DNA of 64,000 nucleotides from Mucilaginibacter terrigena (lineage in GTDB: Bacteria; Bacteroidota; Bacteroidia; Sphingobacteriales; Sphingobacteriaceae): NCBI RefSeq assembly GCF_004168255.1, contig NZ_SEWG01000006.1:1-64000 (forward strand), in the 5' to 3' direction. The position numbers and the translations under genes are program-made. The stretch's first letter is position 1, and every line of letters starts with the position of its first letter. Below are positions 27,522 through 37,194 of the stretch, piece after piece. The notes beneath the pieces were generated by a model. That model had not been told where the DNA came from and ran no database searches. It worked only from the letters and a program-made list of their open reading frames with translations.

Positions 27522-28016
27522 TTACAACCCCTTCCGCATCACAAAATCATTCATCCAATACGGGCCGATAGGGATATCCTCTTCGTAAACCACCTCAAAG
27601 CCCATTTTTTCGTAGAAACTTTTGGCGTTATTGTAACGGTTTACATTAAGGTCCAAAGTGGTTTTGCCCGCCTCTTTGGTTTTACCGGCAACAGCGTTGA
27701 TCAGTATCTTGCCGTAGCCCTTGCCCTGGGTTATAGGCAGGCAGTACAATTTGTGCAGCTTGTAGATCTCCGCGTCCTCCTCGCGGGGCGAGTACGCGGC
27801 AAAGGCAACCGGTTGGCCGTCCTCTAACAATAACAAAAACGTTTGCTGCTTTTCGGCAACCTGAGTGCTTATCTTATCTGCCGAATACAATTCGCCCAGC
27901 ATATAGGCAACCTGCTCCCTGCCCAGCAAGGGTTCGTAGGTTGGCCACCAGGTTTGCTGGGCTATCTGTAAAATGGCGTCCACATCGGCAACAGTCGCCT
28001 CCCTTATCAAATACAT
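27522..28016 (-). CDS. GNAT family N-acetyltransferase
   Basis: 164 residues. GNAT fold: N-terminal IREATVADVDAILQI, the central beta strands with CLPITQGKGYGKILINAV (acetyl-CoA pyrophosphate loop Q/RxxGxG/A in the form QGKGYG), then LDLNVNRYNNAKSFYEKMGFEVV, typical of the C-terminal half. Substrate unknown. It is the last gene of a three-gene minus-strand run behind the ABC transporter genes (12-bp gap), so it may be co-transcribed. Confidence 0.88.
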   Translation of the reverse strand: MYLIREATVADVDAILQIAQQTWWPTYEPLLGREQVAYMLGELYSADKISTQVAEKQQTFLLLLEDGQPVAFAAYSPREEDAEIYKLHKLYCLPITQGKGYGKILINAVAGKTKEAGKTTLDLNVNRYNNAKSFYEKMGFEVVYEEDIPIGPYWMNDFVMRKGL

Positions 28017-28028
28017 AGGCAGCGGCGT

Positions 28029-28769
28029 TTAGTGGTTTTCTTCTTTATCTACGCTGTACGATGCTATGCTCTGCCCAACCCCAAAGTATTCTTCCAACTC
28101 TGATAAGGTAGATGAACTTGTCGCGATATCTTTGATCACCACACCTTTTTCCATCAGCAAAATGCGCTCGCAAACATCGGTTACGTGGTTAAGGTCATGG
28201 CTTGATACTATGGTGGTAACACCATGGTTCTTGTTCTGGTCCTTCAAAATATTCTTTAACCTGAACTGCGTGCTCGGGTCGATGTTGGCAAATGGTTCAT
28301 CCAGCATCAGCAATTCAGGCTGTTGTAAAAGGCATGCACCTACGCCTACCTTACATTGGTTACCTTTAGACAGGTCGCGGATATATTTGCCTTTATTGAT
28401 GATCTCTCCATTAAAAAATTCAGCTAATCCGGCCAGTTTTTCATCAACCTGCGCCTTATTTTGCTGGTGCAGGCCGCCAATAAAGTACAGGTATTCTTCG
28501 GGCGTTAGGTAATCTATCAAAAAGCCTTCATCAAGATACGATGAGGTGTAGCTTTTCCAGGCTTCGGCCCCGGCAACGTTTACACCGTTTGATAGCACCT
28601 CGCCGCTTTCGGCCCGGATCAGGTCTAATATCATGCGGAACAAGGTTGTTTTACCGGCACCGTTATTGCCTACAAGGCCAATGCTTTCGCCTTTGTTTAT
28701 TTGCAGATGAGGTACATTTACTACAGTTACGCCGTTGTAAATTTTCTTAAGGTTCTTTATCTCTATCAT
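28029..28769 (-). CDS. ABC transporter ATP-binding protein
   Basis: 246 residues. Walker A GNNGAGKTTLF, Q-loop region, signature LSKGNQCKVG (non-canonical, LSKGN in place of LSGGQ), Walker B LLMLDEPFANID, and H-loop SSHDLNH. The C-terminal extension (SSSTLSELEEYFGVGQ...) is typical of ATPases paired with DUF5687 permeases. Its start lies 1 bp after the permease stop, so the two are co-translated. The exported substrate is unknown. Confidence 0.9.
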   Translation of the reverse strand: MIEIKNLKKIYNGVTVVNVPHLQINKGESIGLVGNNGAGKTTLFRMILDLIRAESGEVLSNGVNVAGAEAWKSYTSSYLDEGFLIDYLTPEEYLYFIGGLHQQNKAQVDEKLAGLAEFFNGEIINKGKYIRDLSKGNQCKVGVGACLLQQPELLMLDEPFANIDPSTQFRLKNILKDQNKNHGVTTIVSSHDLNHVTDVCERILLMEKGVVIKDIATSSSTLSELEEYFGVGQSIASYSVDKEENH

Positions 28770-28770
28770 C

Positions 28771-30258
28771 TTATTTATTTCTGAAGCCTTCGGCTATTTT
28801 GTATCGTTTTTTGTAAAAATCTTCTTCCAGCTTCTTTATCCAGAACTCGCGTGTTAGTACAAATACAACACCTAAAATTGCCATTACTGCTAAACCAACG
28901 TTGGGATAGTTTACGAATTTAAACGGGAGATATATTGCAAAAGGCAAAATTAAAAGCGGGATCGAAAGCAATAGCTGGGTGGACCCGACACCCTCCCAGT
29001 TAAATGAAGCTCCTTTACTCAGGTCGATGCGCTTATAGTTGCGGTTGGCAAAGTAAAGCACAATGGTAGTGTTAACCCCTAAATTCCACAGGTACATTAC
29101 GAAATGGGTTAATACGATTTGCCAACCAAAATAAATGTAGGGGATGGTCAGCAGGAAGGCCACTGTAGAAACCACCGTGAACAAAAAGAATTTGGCCCTT
29201 AAAAAATCAGTAAACTTAACTTTGCTAACCAATATGCCGTCAAAATGCGATGCTTGCCAGCTATACATGAATTGACCGTAATTTATAATGAAGATACCTG
29301 TCATGAACATGCCTGCAAATACAGCGAAGGCGTTTTTCATGCCTACGCTGTATTGCGGATTAGTATAAAATATGAGTCCATAAAGCATTAAAAACAAACC
29401 CATAATAAGAGCTGAGCGGGGCCTTTTATTACGTAAGATCAGCTTTATCTCGTTAGCGACCAAGTCGCCAATATGGCCGTAACGGTTAAGGAGCGGTATC
29501 TCCGAACTGCTTTTATAAGCGCTAACTTTTTTGGAGCCCAGCTCTTCAAGGTAAAGGTTATCCTTCAGGTAATAGAAGTTGAGATAAAACATGGCACCTG
29601 CCAATATCAAGGGGATAAGGACCAGATAAGGCTTACCAATAAGGTTACCAAAGAAAAAGTAAGAGGCGCTGCGTAACGAGTATAGGTGCCATACAAAATC
29701 ACCACAAAGCAAAAGCCCTAATACGACACCCGCGATCAAAAATATCCAACCGTTTATATTGGCTTTGCGCTTAATATATAAAGCCAGGTAATTATTAAAA
29801 ACACTAAGCGCTATAACAGAAAAAAGAAATACCAGAGCAGTTACCGCGCCATGTGCCGGCAGTATTACTTTAATAATGAAGGGCCCAAATATTACTATCG
29901 GCCACAAATTAAAGAATGAGAGCATAGCGGTGAGGGCCAGGTAGCCTACAACCGTATTGCGTTTTACCGACAAATGAAGATAGGGTTGCACTTTTAATGT
30001 AGGCAGTTCCTGTAGCTGTAGCCGCATTAATAGGTCTGCCAGGAAGTAAATAAGTATAGTGCCGCAAAATTTAACTATCACATCCACATTGGGAGGGGTT
30101 GCCATCAAAACCTTATCAAGGAATAGCCCGATGAGGAGGACGCACACGAACAGGTATAATAACAGCAAGCCCATAACCACTTTTACGGCAATGCTTTTAC
30201 CCGTATTTTTCGAGCGCCAAAAGGCTTTCAGTTCGTGATCAAAAAAGGTTGATATCAT
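28771..30258 (-). CDS. DUF5687 family membrane protein, permease partner of the ABC ATPase
   Basis: 495 residues with about 12 hydrophobic segments. Start MISTFFDHELKAFWRSKNTGKS and the conserved LKVQPYLHLSVKRNTVVGYLALTAMLSFFN are typical of DUF5687, a Bacteroidota-restricted family. It probably forms the transmembrane half of the ABC exporter with the ATPase encoded right after it (1-bp gap). Function unproven. First gene of the run; upstream lies a GTCAT-type repeat. Confidence 0.83.
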   Translation of the reverse strand: MISTFFDHELKAFWRSKNTGKSIAVKVVMGLLLLYLFVCVLLIGLFLDKVLMATPPNVDVIVKFCGTILIYFLADLLMRLQLQELPTLKVQPYLHLSVKRNTVVGYLALTAMLSFFNLWPIVIFGPFIIKVILPAHGAVTALVFLFSVIALSVFNNYLALYIKRKANINGWIFLIAGVVLGLLLCGDFVWHLYSLRSASYFFFGNLIGKPYLVLIPLILAGAMFYLNFYYLKDNLYLEELGSKKVSAYKSSSEIPLLNRYGHIGDLVANEIKLILRNKRPRSALIMGLFLMLYGLIFYTNPQYSVGMKNAFAVFAGMFMTGIFIINYGQFMYSWQASHFDGILVSKVKFTDFLRAKFFLFTVVSTVAFLLTIPYIYFGWQIVLTHFVMYLWNLGVNTTIVLYFANRNYKRIDLSKGASFNWEGVGSTQLLLSIPLLILPFAIYLPFKFVNYPNVGLAVMAILGVVFVLTREFWIKKLEEDFYKKRYKIAEGFRNK

Positions 30259-30265
30259 AGGGAAT

Positions 30266-30343
30266 TATAAGATCTGTCATCCTTGTGGAACGAAGACCTA
30301 TTCGCCGATAGATTCTTCACTACGTTCAGCATGACAAAATAGT
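30266..30343. repeat. GTCAT-family dispersed repeat
   Basis: GTCATCCTTGTGGAACGAAG ... ATTCTTCACTACGTTCAGC ... ATGAC, folding as a long imperfect hairpin whose ends are GTCAT and ATGAC. It lies between the ABC operon and rarA. Confidence 0.65.
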
Positions 30344-30360
30344 TTAATGCGGTTAAGATA

Positions 30361-31641
30361 CTAATATTTATACCTGTCGCCCCAAAGTTTCTTTAGCTTT
30401 TCTTTTGATTCGTTTTCGCGCGCATTGTTACCGGGGTTGTAAATTTTTGTACCCCTTATTTGTTCGGGCAAAAAGTCAAGGTCGGCAAAGTTGCCTTCAT
30501 AACTATGGGCGTATTTGTAGTTTTTGCCGTAGCCAATGTTCTTCATCAGCTTGGTTGGCGCGTTGCGCAGGTGCAGCGGTACGGGCAGGTCGCCGGTTTC
30601 TTTTACAAGGGCTATGGCCGCGCCTATGGCCGTGGTGGCCGAATTACTTTTTGGCGATGTTGCCAGGTAAATTACAGTTTGGCTCAGTATCAATTGCGAC
30701 TCGGGCATGCCTATCTTGTTCACCGATTCAAAGCAAGCCTGAGCCAGTAGCAGGGCGTTAGGGTTGGCGTTACCAATATCTTCTGATGCCAGGATCAACA
30801 TGCGGCGGGCAATAAACAAAGGGTCTTCGCCGCCTACTATCATGCGGGCAAGCCAGTACACCGCGCCGTTAGGGTCGCTGCCGCGCATGCTTTTAATAAA
30901 GGCCGAAATAATATCGTAATGCTGCTCGCCTGTTTTATCGTACAGGGCCATGTTTTGCTGTACGTGCTCCAGCACCACATCATTGGTAAGTACGATCTTT
31001 TTACTGTCGAAGGCATTTACCAGCAGCTCAAAAATATTCAGCAGCTTGCGGGCATCGCCACCGCTCAGGCGAAGCAAGGCTTCGTGTTCTTTGATGACGA
31101 TGTTTTTTTCTTTCAGGATCACATCTTCCTGTTTAGCTTTTTCCAGCAGGTCGAGCAGGTCCTGCTCTTCCAGGTGCTGCAAAATATATACCTGGCATCG
31201 CGACAGCAAAGCGGAGATAACCTCAAACGACGGGTTCTCGGTAGTAGCACCTATCAGGGTAACAATGCCCCGTTCAACCGCGCCTAACAGCGAATCCTGC
31301 TGCGATTTGGAGAAGCGGTGGATCTCATCGATAAAAAGGATAGGCAATATTTCGCCCTGTTCCTTTAAAACAGATGCCTTTTCAATTACCTCGCGAACAT
31401 CCTTCACGCCCGAATTAATGGCGCTTAACGAAAAGAAAGGCCTGTATAACGATTGCGAGATGATGTAAGCCAGCGTTGTTTTACCCACACCCGGTGGCCC
31501 CCAAAATAACATGGAAGGTAACGATCCGCTCTCGATAGCCTTGCGCAAAACAGCGCCTTTACCAACAAGGTGTTTCTGGCCCACATAATCATCCAGTGAT
31601 TTTGGGCGCATACGCTCGGCTAATGGCGGCAGGTTGATCAT
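30361..31641 (-). CDS. rarA: Replication-associated recombination protein RarA (MgsA)
   Basis: 426 residues. AAA+ clamp-loader-like ATPase: PLAERMRPKSLDDYVGQKHL, Walker A GPPGVGKTTLA, Walker B LFIDEIHRFSKSQQD, sensor TENPSFEV, then the RarA-specific tetramerisation/C-terminal part (YWLARMIVGGEDPLFIARRMLILASEDIGNANPNAL...). It acts at stalled replication forks. It is divergent from the glycosylase gene (67-bp gap); the two together suggest a local DNA-repair neighbourhood. Confidence 0.95.
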   Translation of the reverse strand: MINLPPLAERMRPKSLDDYVGQKHLVGKGAVLRKAIESGSLPSMLFWGPPGVGKTTLAYIISQSLYRPFFSLSAINSGVKDVREVIEKASVLKEQGEILPILFIDEIHRFSKSQQDSLLGAVERGIVTLIGATTENPSFEVISALLSRCQVYILQHLEEQDLLDLLEKAKQEDVILKEKNIVIKEHEALLRLSGGDARKLLNIFELLVNAFDSKKIVLTNDVVLEHVQQNMALYDKTGEQHYDIISAFIKSMRGSDPNGAVYWLARMIVGGEDPLFIARRMLILASEDIGNANPNALLLAQACFESVNKIGMPESQLILSQTVIYLATSPKSNSATTAIGAAIALVKETGDLPVPLHLRNAPTKLMKNIGYGKNYKYAHSYEGNFADLDFLPEQIRGTKIYNPGNNARENESKEKLKKLWGDRYKY

Positions 31642-31708
31642 AAATGTAAAAATCAGAAATAGAAATGCTAAATCCTAAGAAATTTAGTAATTTTATAATA
31701 ACAATTAT

Positions 31709-32347
31709 ATGCCACAACAGTTTACCAGAGCCTCCTACCACACCATTTGTGACGATCTTGCCAAAATAGACCCCGATTTTGCTAATGTTATTCACCTTTA
31801 CGGCTACCCGCCGTTTTGGTCGCGGCCAAACACGTTTGAGAGTTTGGTGCATATTATACTGGAGCAGCAGGTATCGCTGGCTTCAGCCCTATCAGCCTTA
31901 AATAAACTACGTGAGCGTGTGCAGGAAATAACCCCCGCCCGTATCCTGTTATTAACGGATGCCGAAATGCGCGAGTGCTATTGCAGCCGACAAAAAACCG
32001 CTTATATCAAATACCTGGCAGAGGCTATCATCAGCGGACAAATAAACCTGGAAGCTTTCGAGCAAATGGAAGATGAAGAGATTCGTAAGCAACTGACCGC
32101 CCTAAAAGGCATTGGGAACTGGACAGTGGATGTTTACGTGATGTTCGCCCTGCAGCACACCGATGTTTTACCCATCGGCGACCTGGCTATAGTAAATGCT
32201 ATTAAAAGATTGAAAGGGCTGCCCAAAGAAACCCCGAAAGAAGAACTGATGGTGATTGCCGAACAATGGCGGCCATATCGCACCGTGGCAAGTATGATAT
32301 TATGGCATTATTATTTGTGCGACAGGAAAAGCCCCCCGGCCCCCTAA
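31709..32347 (+). CDS. DNA-3-methyladenine glycosylase II-like (HhH-GPD)
   Basis: 212 residues. HhH-GPD fold: LEQQVSLASALSALNKL, helix-hairpin-helix LKGIGNWTVDVYVMFAL with catalytic Asp in PIGDLAI. It removes alkylated bases, like AlkA but without its N-terminal domain. Its last codons (RKSPPAP-stop) are formed by a palindromic CCCCC-type repeat: the stop TAA at 32345-32347 lies inside CCCCCTAAAGGGGG. Homologues with the tail would show whether this is recent. Confidence 0.88.
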   Translation: MPQQFTRASYHTICDDLAKIDPDFANVIHLYGYPPFWSRPNTFESLVHIILEQQVSLASALSALNKLRERVQEITPARILLLTDAEMRECYCSRQKTAYIKYLAEAIISGQINLEAFEQMEDEEIRKQLTALKGIGNWTVDVYVMFALQHTDVLPIGDLAIVNAIKRLKGLPKETPKEELMVIAEQWRPYRTVASMILWHYYLCDRKSPPAP

Positions 32348-32546
32348 AGGGGGAGTGAGGTAGCAAATTTGTCATCCTGAACGATAGTGAAGGATCTAAT
32401 CGCCGATATGTATTTAGGCGATTGGATAGTTCGTTAATAAATGCTTCGCTATCGCTCAGCATGACAGCAGATAAAAAAAGCCCGCCTGAAAATCAGGCAG
32501 GCTTTAAGTTTTTCAAGAACTCCCCCTATAGGGGGTCGGGGGGCCT
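32330..32546. repeat. Composite repeat between the glycosylase gene and cphA
   Basis: Two inverted copies of a C-rich palindrome, GCCCCCCGGCCCCCTAAAGG (from 32333) and its reverse complement form starting at 32520, bound the interval. Between them sit a GTCAT repeat (32370-32466, starting GTCATCCTGAACGATAGTG and ending in ATGAC) and a stem GCCTGAAAATCAGGC near 32484-32502. Both convergent genes end within the outer copies: the glycosylase stop in one, the cphA stop TAG at the very edge of the other. Confidence 0.7.
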
Positions 32547-35172
32547 ACACGTTAAACAACCCGTTCCGTTCCTGCTCCTGGTAGTTCTGTACCGTTTCAA
32601 TAGCGTTGCTTATTACATCGCTTAACGCTGTAATGAAAGCGCCCGGTTTGGCCAGGCTCATGGCATGCTTAATGGCATCTACCTCTTTCGGGATGATCTC
32701 GAAAGGTTTATTAGGGTCAACCGATTTGATGCCTTCCTGCAGCAGGTCCAATATATTTTCTTCGGTGCGGCCGCGCAGGTGTTTCTCTTGGCGAAGAATA
32801 ATATAGTCAAACATTTCTGCCGCTATTTTACCGATCTCGCGGATGTCATCGTCGCGCCTGTCGCCGGTACCGGCAATGATGCCAATTTTAAGCGGAGAAT
32901 CAATATGACTTAAAAATGCCTTAATTCCTTGGAAGCCATCGGGGTTATGCGCAAAATCGATCATAAAACGGAAATCCTTGAACTCAAAGATGTTCATACG
33001 CCCAGGCGTTTGCGCAGCCGATGGGATAAACGTTTCCAGCGAGATCTTGATATCCTCGGTTTTAAAACCATGCAGGAAAGTGGCCAGCGTGGCGGCCATT
33101 ACGTTATCGATCATAAAAGGTACTGTACCGCCAAAAGTAAGCGGGATCTGTATGGTGCGCTGCACGCGGATCTTCCAGTCGCCCTTCATAATAGTGATAA
33201 AGCCATTTTCGCTTACGCAGGCAATGCCGCCTTTTTTGCAATGCGCTACAATAACCGGGTTTTTCTCGTCGCGGCTAAAGTAGGCCACGTTACAATCGGC
33301 TTTTTTGCCAACCTGCACGCAGTATTTATTGTCGGCATTTAAAACAGCCCAGCCGCTTTTTTTAACCGAGTTTATCACCACGCTTTTTACGCGGGTAAGG
33401 TCGTCAAGGGTGTGGATGTCTGAAAGCCCCAGGTGATCTTCCTGTATGTTGGTTATCACGCCAATATCGCATGAGCTAAAGCCTAAGCCGGCCCTTAATA
33501 TGCCGCCGCGGGCGGTTTCAAGCACGGCAAAATCAACCGTTGGGTCTTTTAAAATAAACTCGCTGCTTACCGGGCCGGTGGTATCGCCCTTTAGCATCAT
33601 ATTGTTCTGCACGTAAATACCATCGCTGGTGGTAAAGCCCACCCGGTGGCCGTTGTTTTTTACAATGTGTGCGATCAGGCGGGTAGTGGTGGTTTTACCG
33701 TTTGTGCCGGTAACAGCTATAATAGGGATGCGTGCCGATTTACCGGTAGGGTAAAGCATATCGATAACATGCCCTGCCACGTTGCGCGCCAAACCTTCGC
33801 TTGGGGCAATGTGCATCCTAAAGCCGGGGGCTGCATTTACTTCCAGTACCACGCCGCCATTATCTGTAAGGGGTTCGGTAAGGTTCTTGGCCATAATATC
33901 GATGCCGCAAATATCCAGGCCTATAATTTTGGATATGCGTTCGCAGATGAATATGTTTTGCGGATGCACATGGTCGGTAACATCAACAGAGGTGCCGCCG
34001 GTGCTTAAGTTGGCGGTCGATTTTACAAACAACTTCTCGTCTTTGGCTAATACGGTTTCTAATGTATAGCCTTTCTTTTCCAACAGGTCAAGCGTATCGC
34101 GGTCAACATCTATCAGGGTAAGTACATTCTCGTGCCCGTAGCCACGGCGTGGGTCGGTGTTGGTTTTATCTATCAGTTCCTGTATGTTCAGTTCGCCATC
34201 GCCTATGATATGGGCCGGGTCGCGCAGGGCGGCGGCTACCATTTTATTATCTATCACCAGCACCCTAAAATCGTAACCGGTAACAAAGCGCTCTACAATT
34301 ACCCTGCGGGATATTTTTGCTGCAAATTCATACGCGGCAATAGCATCCTCGGTAGTATTAATGTTGATGCTGATCCCACGGCCATGATTGCCATCCAGCG
34401 GTTTAAATACCAGCGGGAAGCCAATTTTTTTTATAGCTTCAACAACCTGCTCGGTCTTACTGATGGTCATGCCTTTGGCTACCGGGATGGCCTGCTCCTG
34501 TAAAAGGCGCTTGGTTTCGTCTTTGTTGCTTGCAATATCAACAGCAATGCTGCTGGTTTTCTCGGTCATGGTGGCGCGGAAACGCACCTGGTTTTTTCCG
34601 TAACCCAGTTGTACCAGCGATTGGTTGTTAAGCCTTATCCAAGGGATCCTGCGCGAGATAGCTTCCTCCACAATAGCGCCGGTGCTTGGCCCCAGGCGGG
34701 TATTCTCGCGAATTTCGCGCATCGTTTGAATATCTTTCTCCAGGTCGTATTCGGTGCCGTCAATTAAAGCCTGCACAATGCGTACGGATGCTTCGGCGGC
34801 AAATACGCCAACTTTTTCTTCCAGGTAGGCAAATACAACGTTGTAAACGCCCGGTGTTTTTGTTTCGCGGGTACGGCCAAAGCCGGTATCCATACCTGCA
34901 AGGGTTTGTATCTCTAATGCTATATGCTCTATAACGTGCCCCATCCAGGTGCCGGCAACCACCCGCTCAAAGAAGCCGCCGGGTACGCCGGGCGAGCAGC
35001 GGTGCGAGTGCAGGCTGGGCATTAATGCCTTCATGCGCTCATAAAAACCATCAATAGTGTTTGATGGGCGGTCTTCCATCTCTTCCAGGTCCAGCCGCAT
35101 TTGTATCAGTTTCTTGCGGCTGATGCTCCATATGTTTGGGCCGCGCAGTACTTGTATATTTTCAATTTTCAT
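32545..35172 (-). CDS. cphA: Cyanophycin synthetase
   Basis: 875 residues, the standard CphA size. N-terminal domain with HSHRCSPGVPGGF and GHVIEHIALEIQTLAGM; ATP-grasp domain with KPLDGNHGRG (257-266) and EVNAAPGFRMH (444-454); Mur-ligase-like domain with P-loop GTNGKTTTT (489-497), TARGGILR and a C-terminal DFAHNPDG...GDRRDDD. It builds multi-L-arginyl-poly-L-aspartate by alternately adding Asp (ATP-grasp domain) and Arg (Mur-like domain). It is divergent from cphB across 150 bp. The stop codon overlaps the edge of a palindromic repeat. All key motifs are present, so it should be active. Confidence 0.95.
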   Translation of the reverse strand: MKIENIQVLRGPNIWSISRKKLIQMRLDLEEMEDRPSNTIDGFYERMKALMPSLHSHRCSPGVPGGFFERVVAGTWMGHVIEHIALEIQTLAGMDTGFGRTRETKTPGVYNVVFAYLEEKVGVFAAEASVRIVQALIDGTEYDLEKDIQTMREIRENTRLGPSTGAIVEEAISRRIPWIRLNNQSLVQLGYGKNQVRFRATMTEKTSSIAVDIASNKDETKRLLQEQAIPVAKGMTISKTEQVVEAIKKIGFPLVFKPLDGNHGRGISININTTEDAIAAYEFAAKISRRVIVERFVTGYDFRVLVIDNKMVAAALRDPAHIIGDGELNIQELIDKTNTDPRRGYGHENVLTLIDVDRDTLDLLEKKGYTLETVLAKDEKLFVKSTANLSTGGTSVDVTDHVHPQNIFICERISKIIGLDICGIDIMAKNLTEPLTDNGGVVLEVNAAPGFRMHIAPSEGLARNVAGHVIDMLYPTGKSARIPIIAVTGTNGKTTTTRLIAHIVKNNGHRVGFTTSDGIYVQNNMMLKGDTTGPVSSEFILKDPTVDFAVLETARGGILRAGLGFSSCDIGVITNIQEDHLGLSDIHTLDDLTRVKSVVINSVKKSGWAVLNADNKYCVQVGKKADCNVAYFSRDEKNPVIVAHCKKGGIACVSENGFITIMKGDWKIRVQRTIQIPLTFGGTVPFMIDNVMAATLATFLHGFKTEDIKISLETFIPSAAQTPGRMNIFEFKDFRFMIDFAHNPDGFQGIKAFLSHIDSPLKIGIIAGTGDRRDDDIREIGKIAAEMFDYIILRQEKHLRGRTEENILDLLQEGIKSVDPNKPFEIIPKEVDAIKHAMSLAKPGAFITALSDVISNAIETVQNYQEQERNGLFNV

Positions 35173-35322
35173 AAATGCTTGCTGATATTGGGTGATAATT
35201 ATCTAAAGCTAAAAAACTTATGAATGTTATAAAATGTTTTGACCAAAAAATGCACTATTATTAATTAAACCATTAGTTTTTAATCAATTTTATTTTAATT
35301 TGTATAAATTGATATAAAGATT

Positions 35323-36249
35323 ATGGATGTCCCGAAAGGAAAACTGGTAATAATTGGAGGCGCTGTTGATATGGGCAGTAATGTGAGCGTGTTGGAGCAT
35401 ATTATGCAGCCTAACTATATCAAATTTTTTGAAAAGGGCATACTAAGGCGCATCATCAACGAATCGGATAAGCACGAGGCCTCTGTTGTGGAGGTGATCA
35501 CCACCGCATCGCAGATCCCTGATCTGGTTGGTAACGAGTACATAAAGGCTTTTAACCAGCTGAATGTTACCCACGTTAACGTACTGCACATCAAAAGCCG
35601 TGAAGATGCAGCTAACCCCGAATATTTAGAACGCATCCGCAAAGCGGATGTAGTGATGTTTAGCGGCGGCGACCAGCTGCGCCTTACCGCTATTTTTGGC
35701 GGCACGCAATTTTTGCAGATCCTGAAACAGCGTTATCAACACGAGAACTTTGTGATAGCCGGTACTTCTGCCGGTGCCGCGGCCGCATCAACCCACATGA
35801 TATACCGCGGGCAAAGCAATGAAGCTTTAATAAAGGGCGAAGTGCAGATAACCGCCGGGCTGGGTTTTATCGATTCGGTTATTGTGGATACGCACTTTGT
35901 GCAGCGTGGCCGTATTGGCCGTTTATTGTACGCGGTGGCTACTAATCCCGGCATACTGGGCATAGGCCTTGGCGAGGATGCCGGCCTGCTTATAACCGAG
36001 GGCAACATGATGGAAGCCATAGGCTCGGGATTAATTATGCTGGTTGATGGCAAGAATATTGTAGAGACTAATGTTTATGATGTAGAAATAGGCGATCCTG
36101 TTTCTATCGAGAACTTGAAGGTGCATGTAATGTCGTTATTTGATAAGTACGACCTGCAGCAGCACCGCATGATCATTAAAAAGGTGGTTAAGGTTGAGGA
36201 GGGCGTTTTTGTTACCGCCCACGACAGTGATAATAATGACTTACAATGA
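35323..36249 (+). CDS. cphB: Cyanophycinase
   Basis: 308 residues, S51 peptidase family. FSGGDQLRL (113-121), nucleophile Ser149 in AGTSAGA, DTHFVQRGRIGRL (189-201), typical of cyanophycinase. There is no signal peptide, so it is the intracellular form, which cleaves cyanophycin to beta-Asp-Arg dipeptides. It is divergent from cphA and 102 bp ahead of the isoaspartyl peptidase gene. The two presumably form one degradation transcript. Confidence 0.93.
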   Translation: MDVPKGKLVIIGGAVDMGSNVSVLEHIMQPNYIKFFEKGILRRIINESDKHEASVVEVITTASQIPDLVGNEYIKAFNQLNVTHVNVLHIKSREDAANPEYLERIRKADVVMFSGGDQLRLTAIFGGTQFLQILKQRYQHENFVIAGTSAGAAAASTHMIYRGQSNEALIKGEVQITAGLGFIDSVIVDTHFVQRGRIGRLLYAVATNPGILGIGLGEDAGLLITEGNMMEAIGSGLIMLVDGKNIVETNVYDVEIGDPVSIENLKVHVMSLFDKYDLQQHRMIIKKVVKVEEGVFVTAHDSDNNDLQ

Positions 36250-36351
36250 TTGTAGATGTGCGGATATGCAAATTTTGATGTGCAGATGGCTTTTAACACT
36301 GGACATGTAATCGCTAATTCACTAAATCGGTCAATCACTAATTATTAATGA

Positions 36352-37194
36352 ATGAAGTTGATCATACACGGAGGTTTTTTTAGCGAATCGCTTACAAACC
36401 AGGAAGTAAAAAAGGCTAAGCAGGACGCCCTGCGCGAAATTGTTACGCTTGGCCACAAATACCTGGAAAGCCACGCCGCAGCCCAAACCGTTGTGTATAC
36501 CGTTTGCCTGCTGGAAGACTGCGACCTGTTTAACGCGGGCACCGGTTCCCAGATCCAAAGCGACGGAAAAATAAGGCTAAGCGCCTCGCTGATGGATGGC
36601 AAAACCCAGAAATTTAGCGGCGTTATTAATATAGAGGATGTAAAAAACCCTATCTGTATTGCCGAAAAATTAATGGATTATGACGACCGCGTACTTGGCG
36701 GACAATGCGCCAACACCTTTGCGGCAAATAACGGTGTGCCATATTACAACCCCGAAATTCCGCAACGTCGTAAGGAGTACGAAAAAAAACTAAGCGACTC
36801 TATCCGTCTGGGTACCGTGGGCTGCGTGGCGCTTGATATTTATGGCAACATCGCGGCAGCAACATCAACCGGCGGCAAGGGCTTTGAAATACCGGGCCGG
36901 GTGAGCGATTCGGCAACAACGGCGGGTAATTATGCCAATAAATACGCGGGCATATCGTGTACAGGTGTGGGCGAAGATATTGTAAGCGGATCGGTAGCCA
37001 CAAAAATTGTTACCCGTGTAACCGACGGGATGCCGCTTTCCGTCGCGACAGCAAAAACACTTGATGAAATGAAACCCTACGATGGTTTTGCCGGGATAAT
37101 AGGCATTACCAACACCGGCGATATTTACCACGCCGACACCCACCCCTACATGGTTTGGGCCCTGCACGATGGTGAAGTAGAGGTTTTTGAATAA
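36352..37194 (+). CDS. Isoaspartyl peptidase/L-asparaginase (Ntn hydrolase)
   Basis: 280 residues, plant-type asparaginase fold. HGGFF start, NAGTGSQIQSDG, autocleavage and nucleophile site LGTVGCVALD with Thr155, then GKGFEIPGRVSDSATTAGNYAN and CTGVGEDI. Cleavage before Thr155 would give alpha (154 residues) and beta (126 residues) subunits. The usual GRVGD loop reads GRVSD here. It probably hydrolyses the beta-Asp-Arg dipeptide made by cyanophycinase. It has no signal peptide. The gene follows cphB, so the locus can build and fully recycle cyanophycin. Confidence 0.88.
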   Translation: MKLIIHGGFFSESLTNQEVKKAKQDALREIVTLGHKYLESHAAAQTVVYTVCLLEDCDLFNAGTGSQIQSDGKIRLSASLMDGKTQKFSGVINIEDVKNPICIAEKLMDYDDRVLGGQCANTFAANNGVPYYNPEIPQRRKEYEKKLSDSIRLGTVGCVALDIYGNIAAATSTGGKGFEIPGRVSDSATTAGNYANKYAGISCTGVGEDIVSGSVATKIVTRVTDGMPLSVATAKTLDEMKPYDGFAGIIGITNTGDIYHADTHPYMVWALHDGEVEVFE

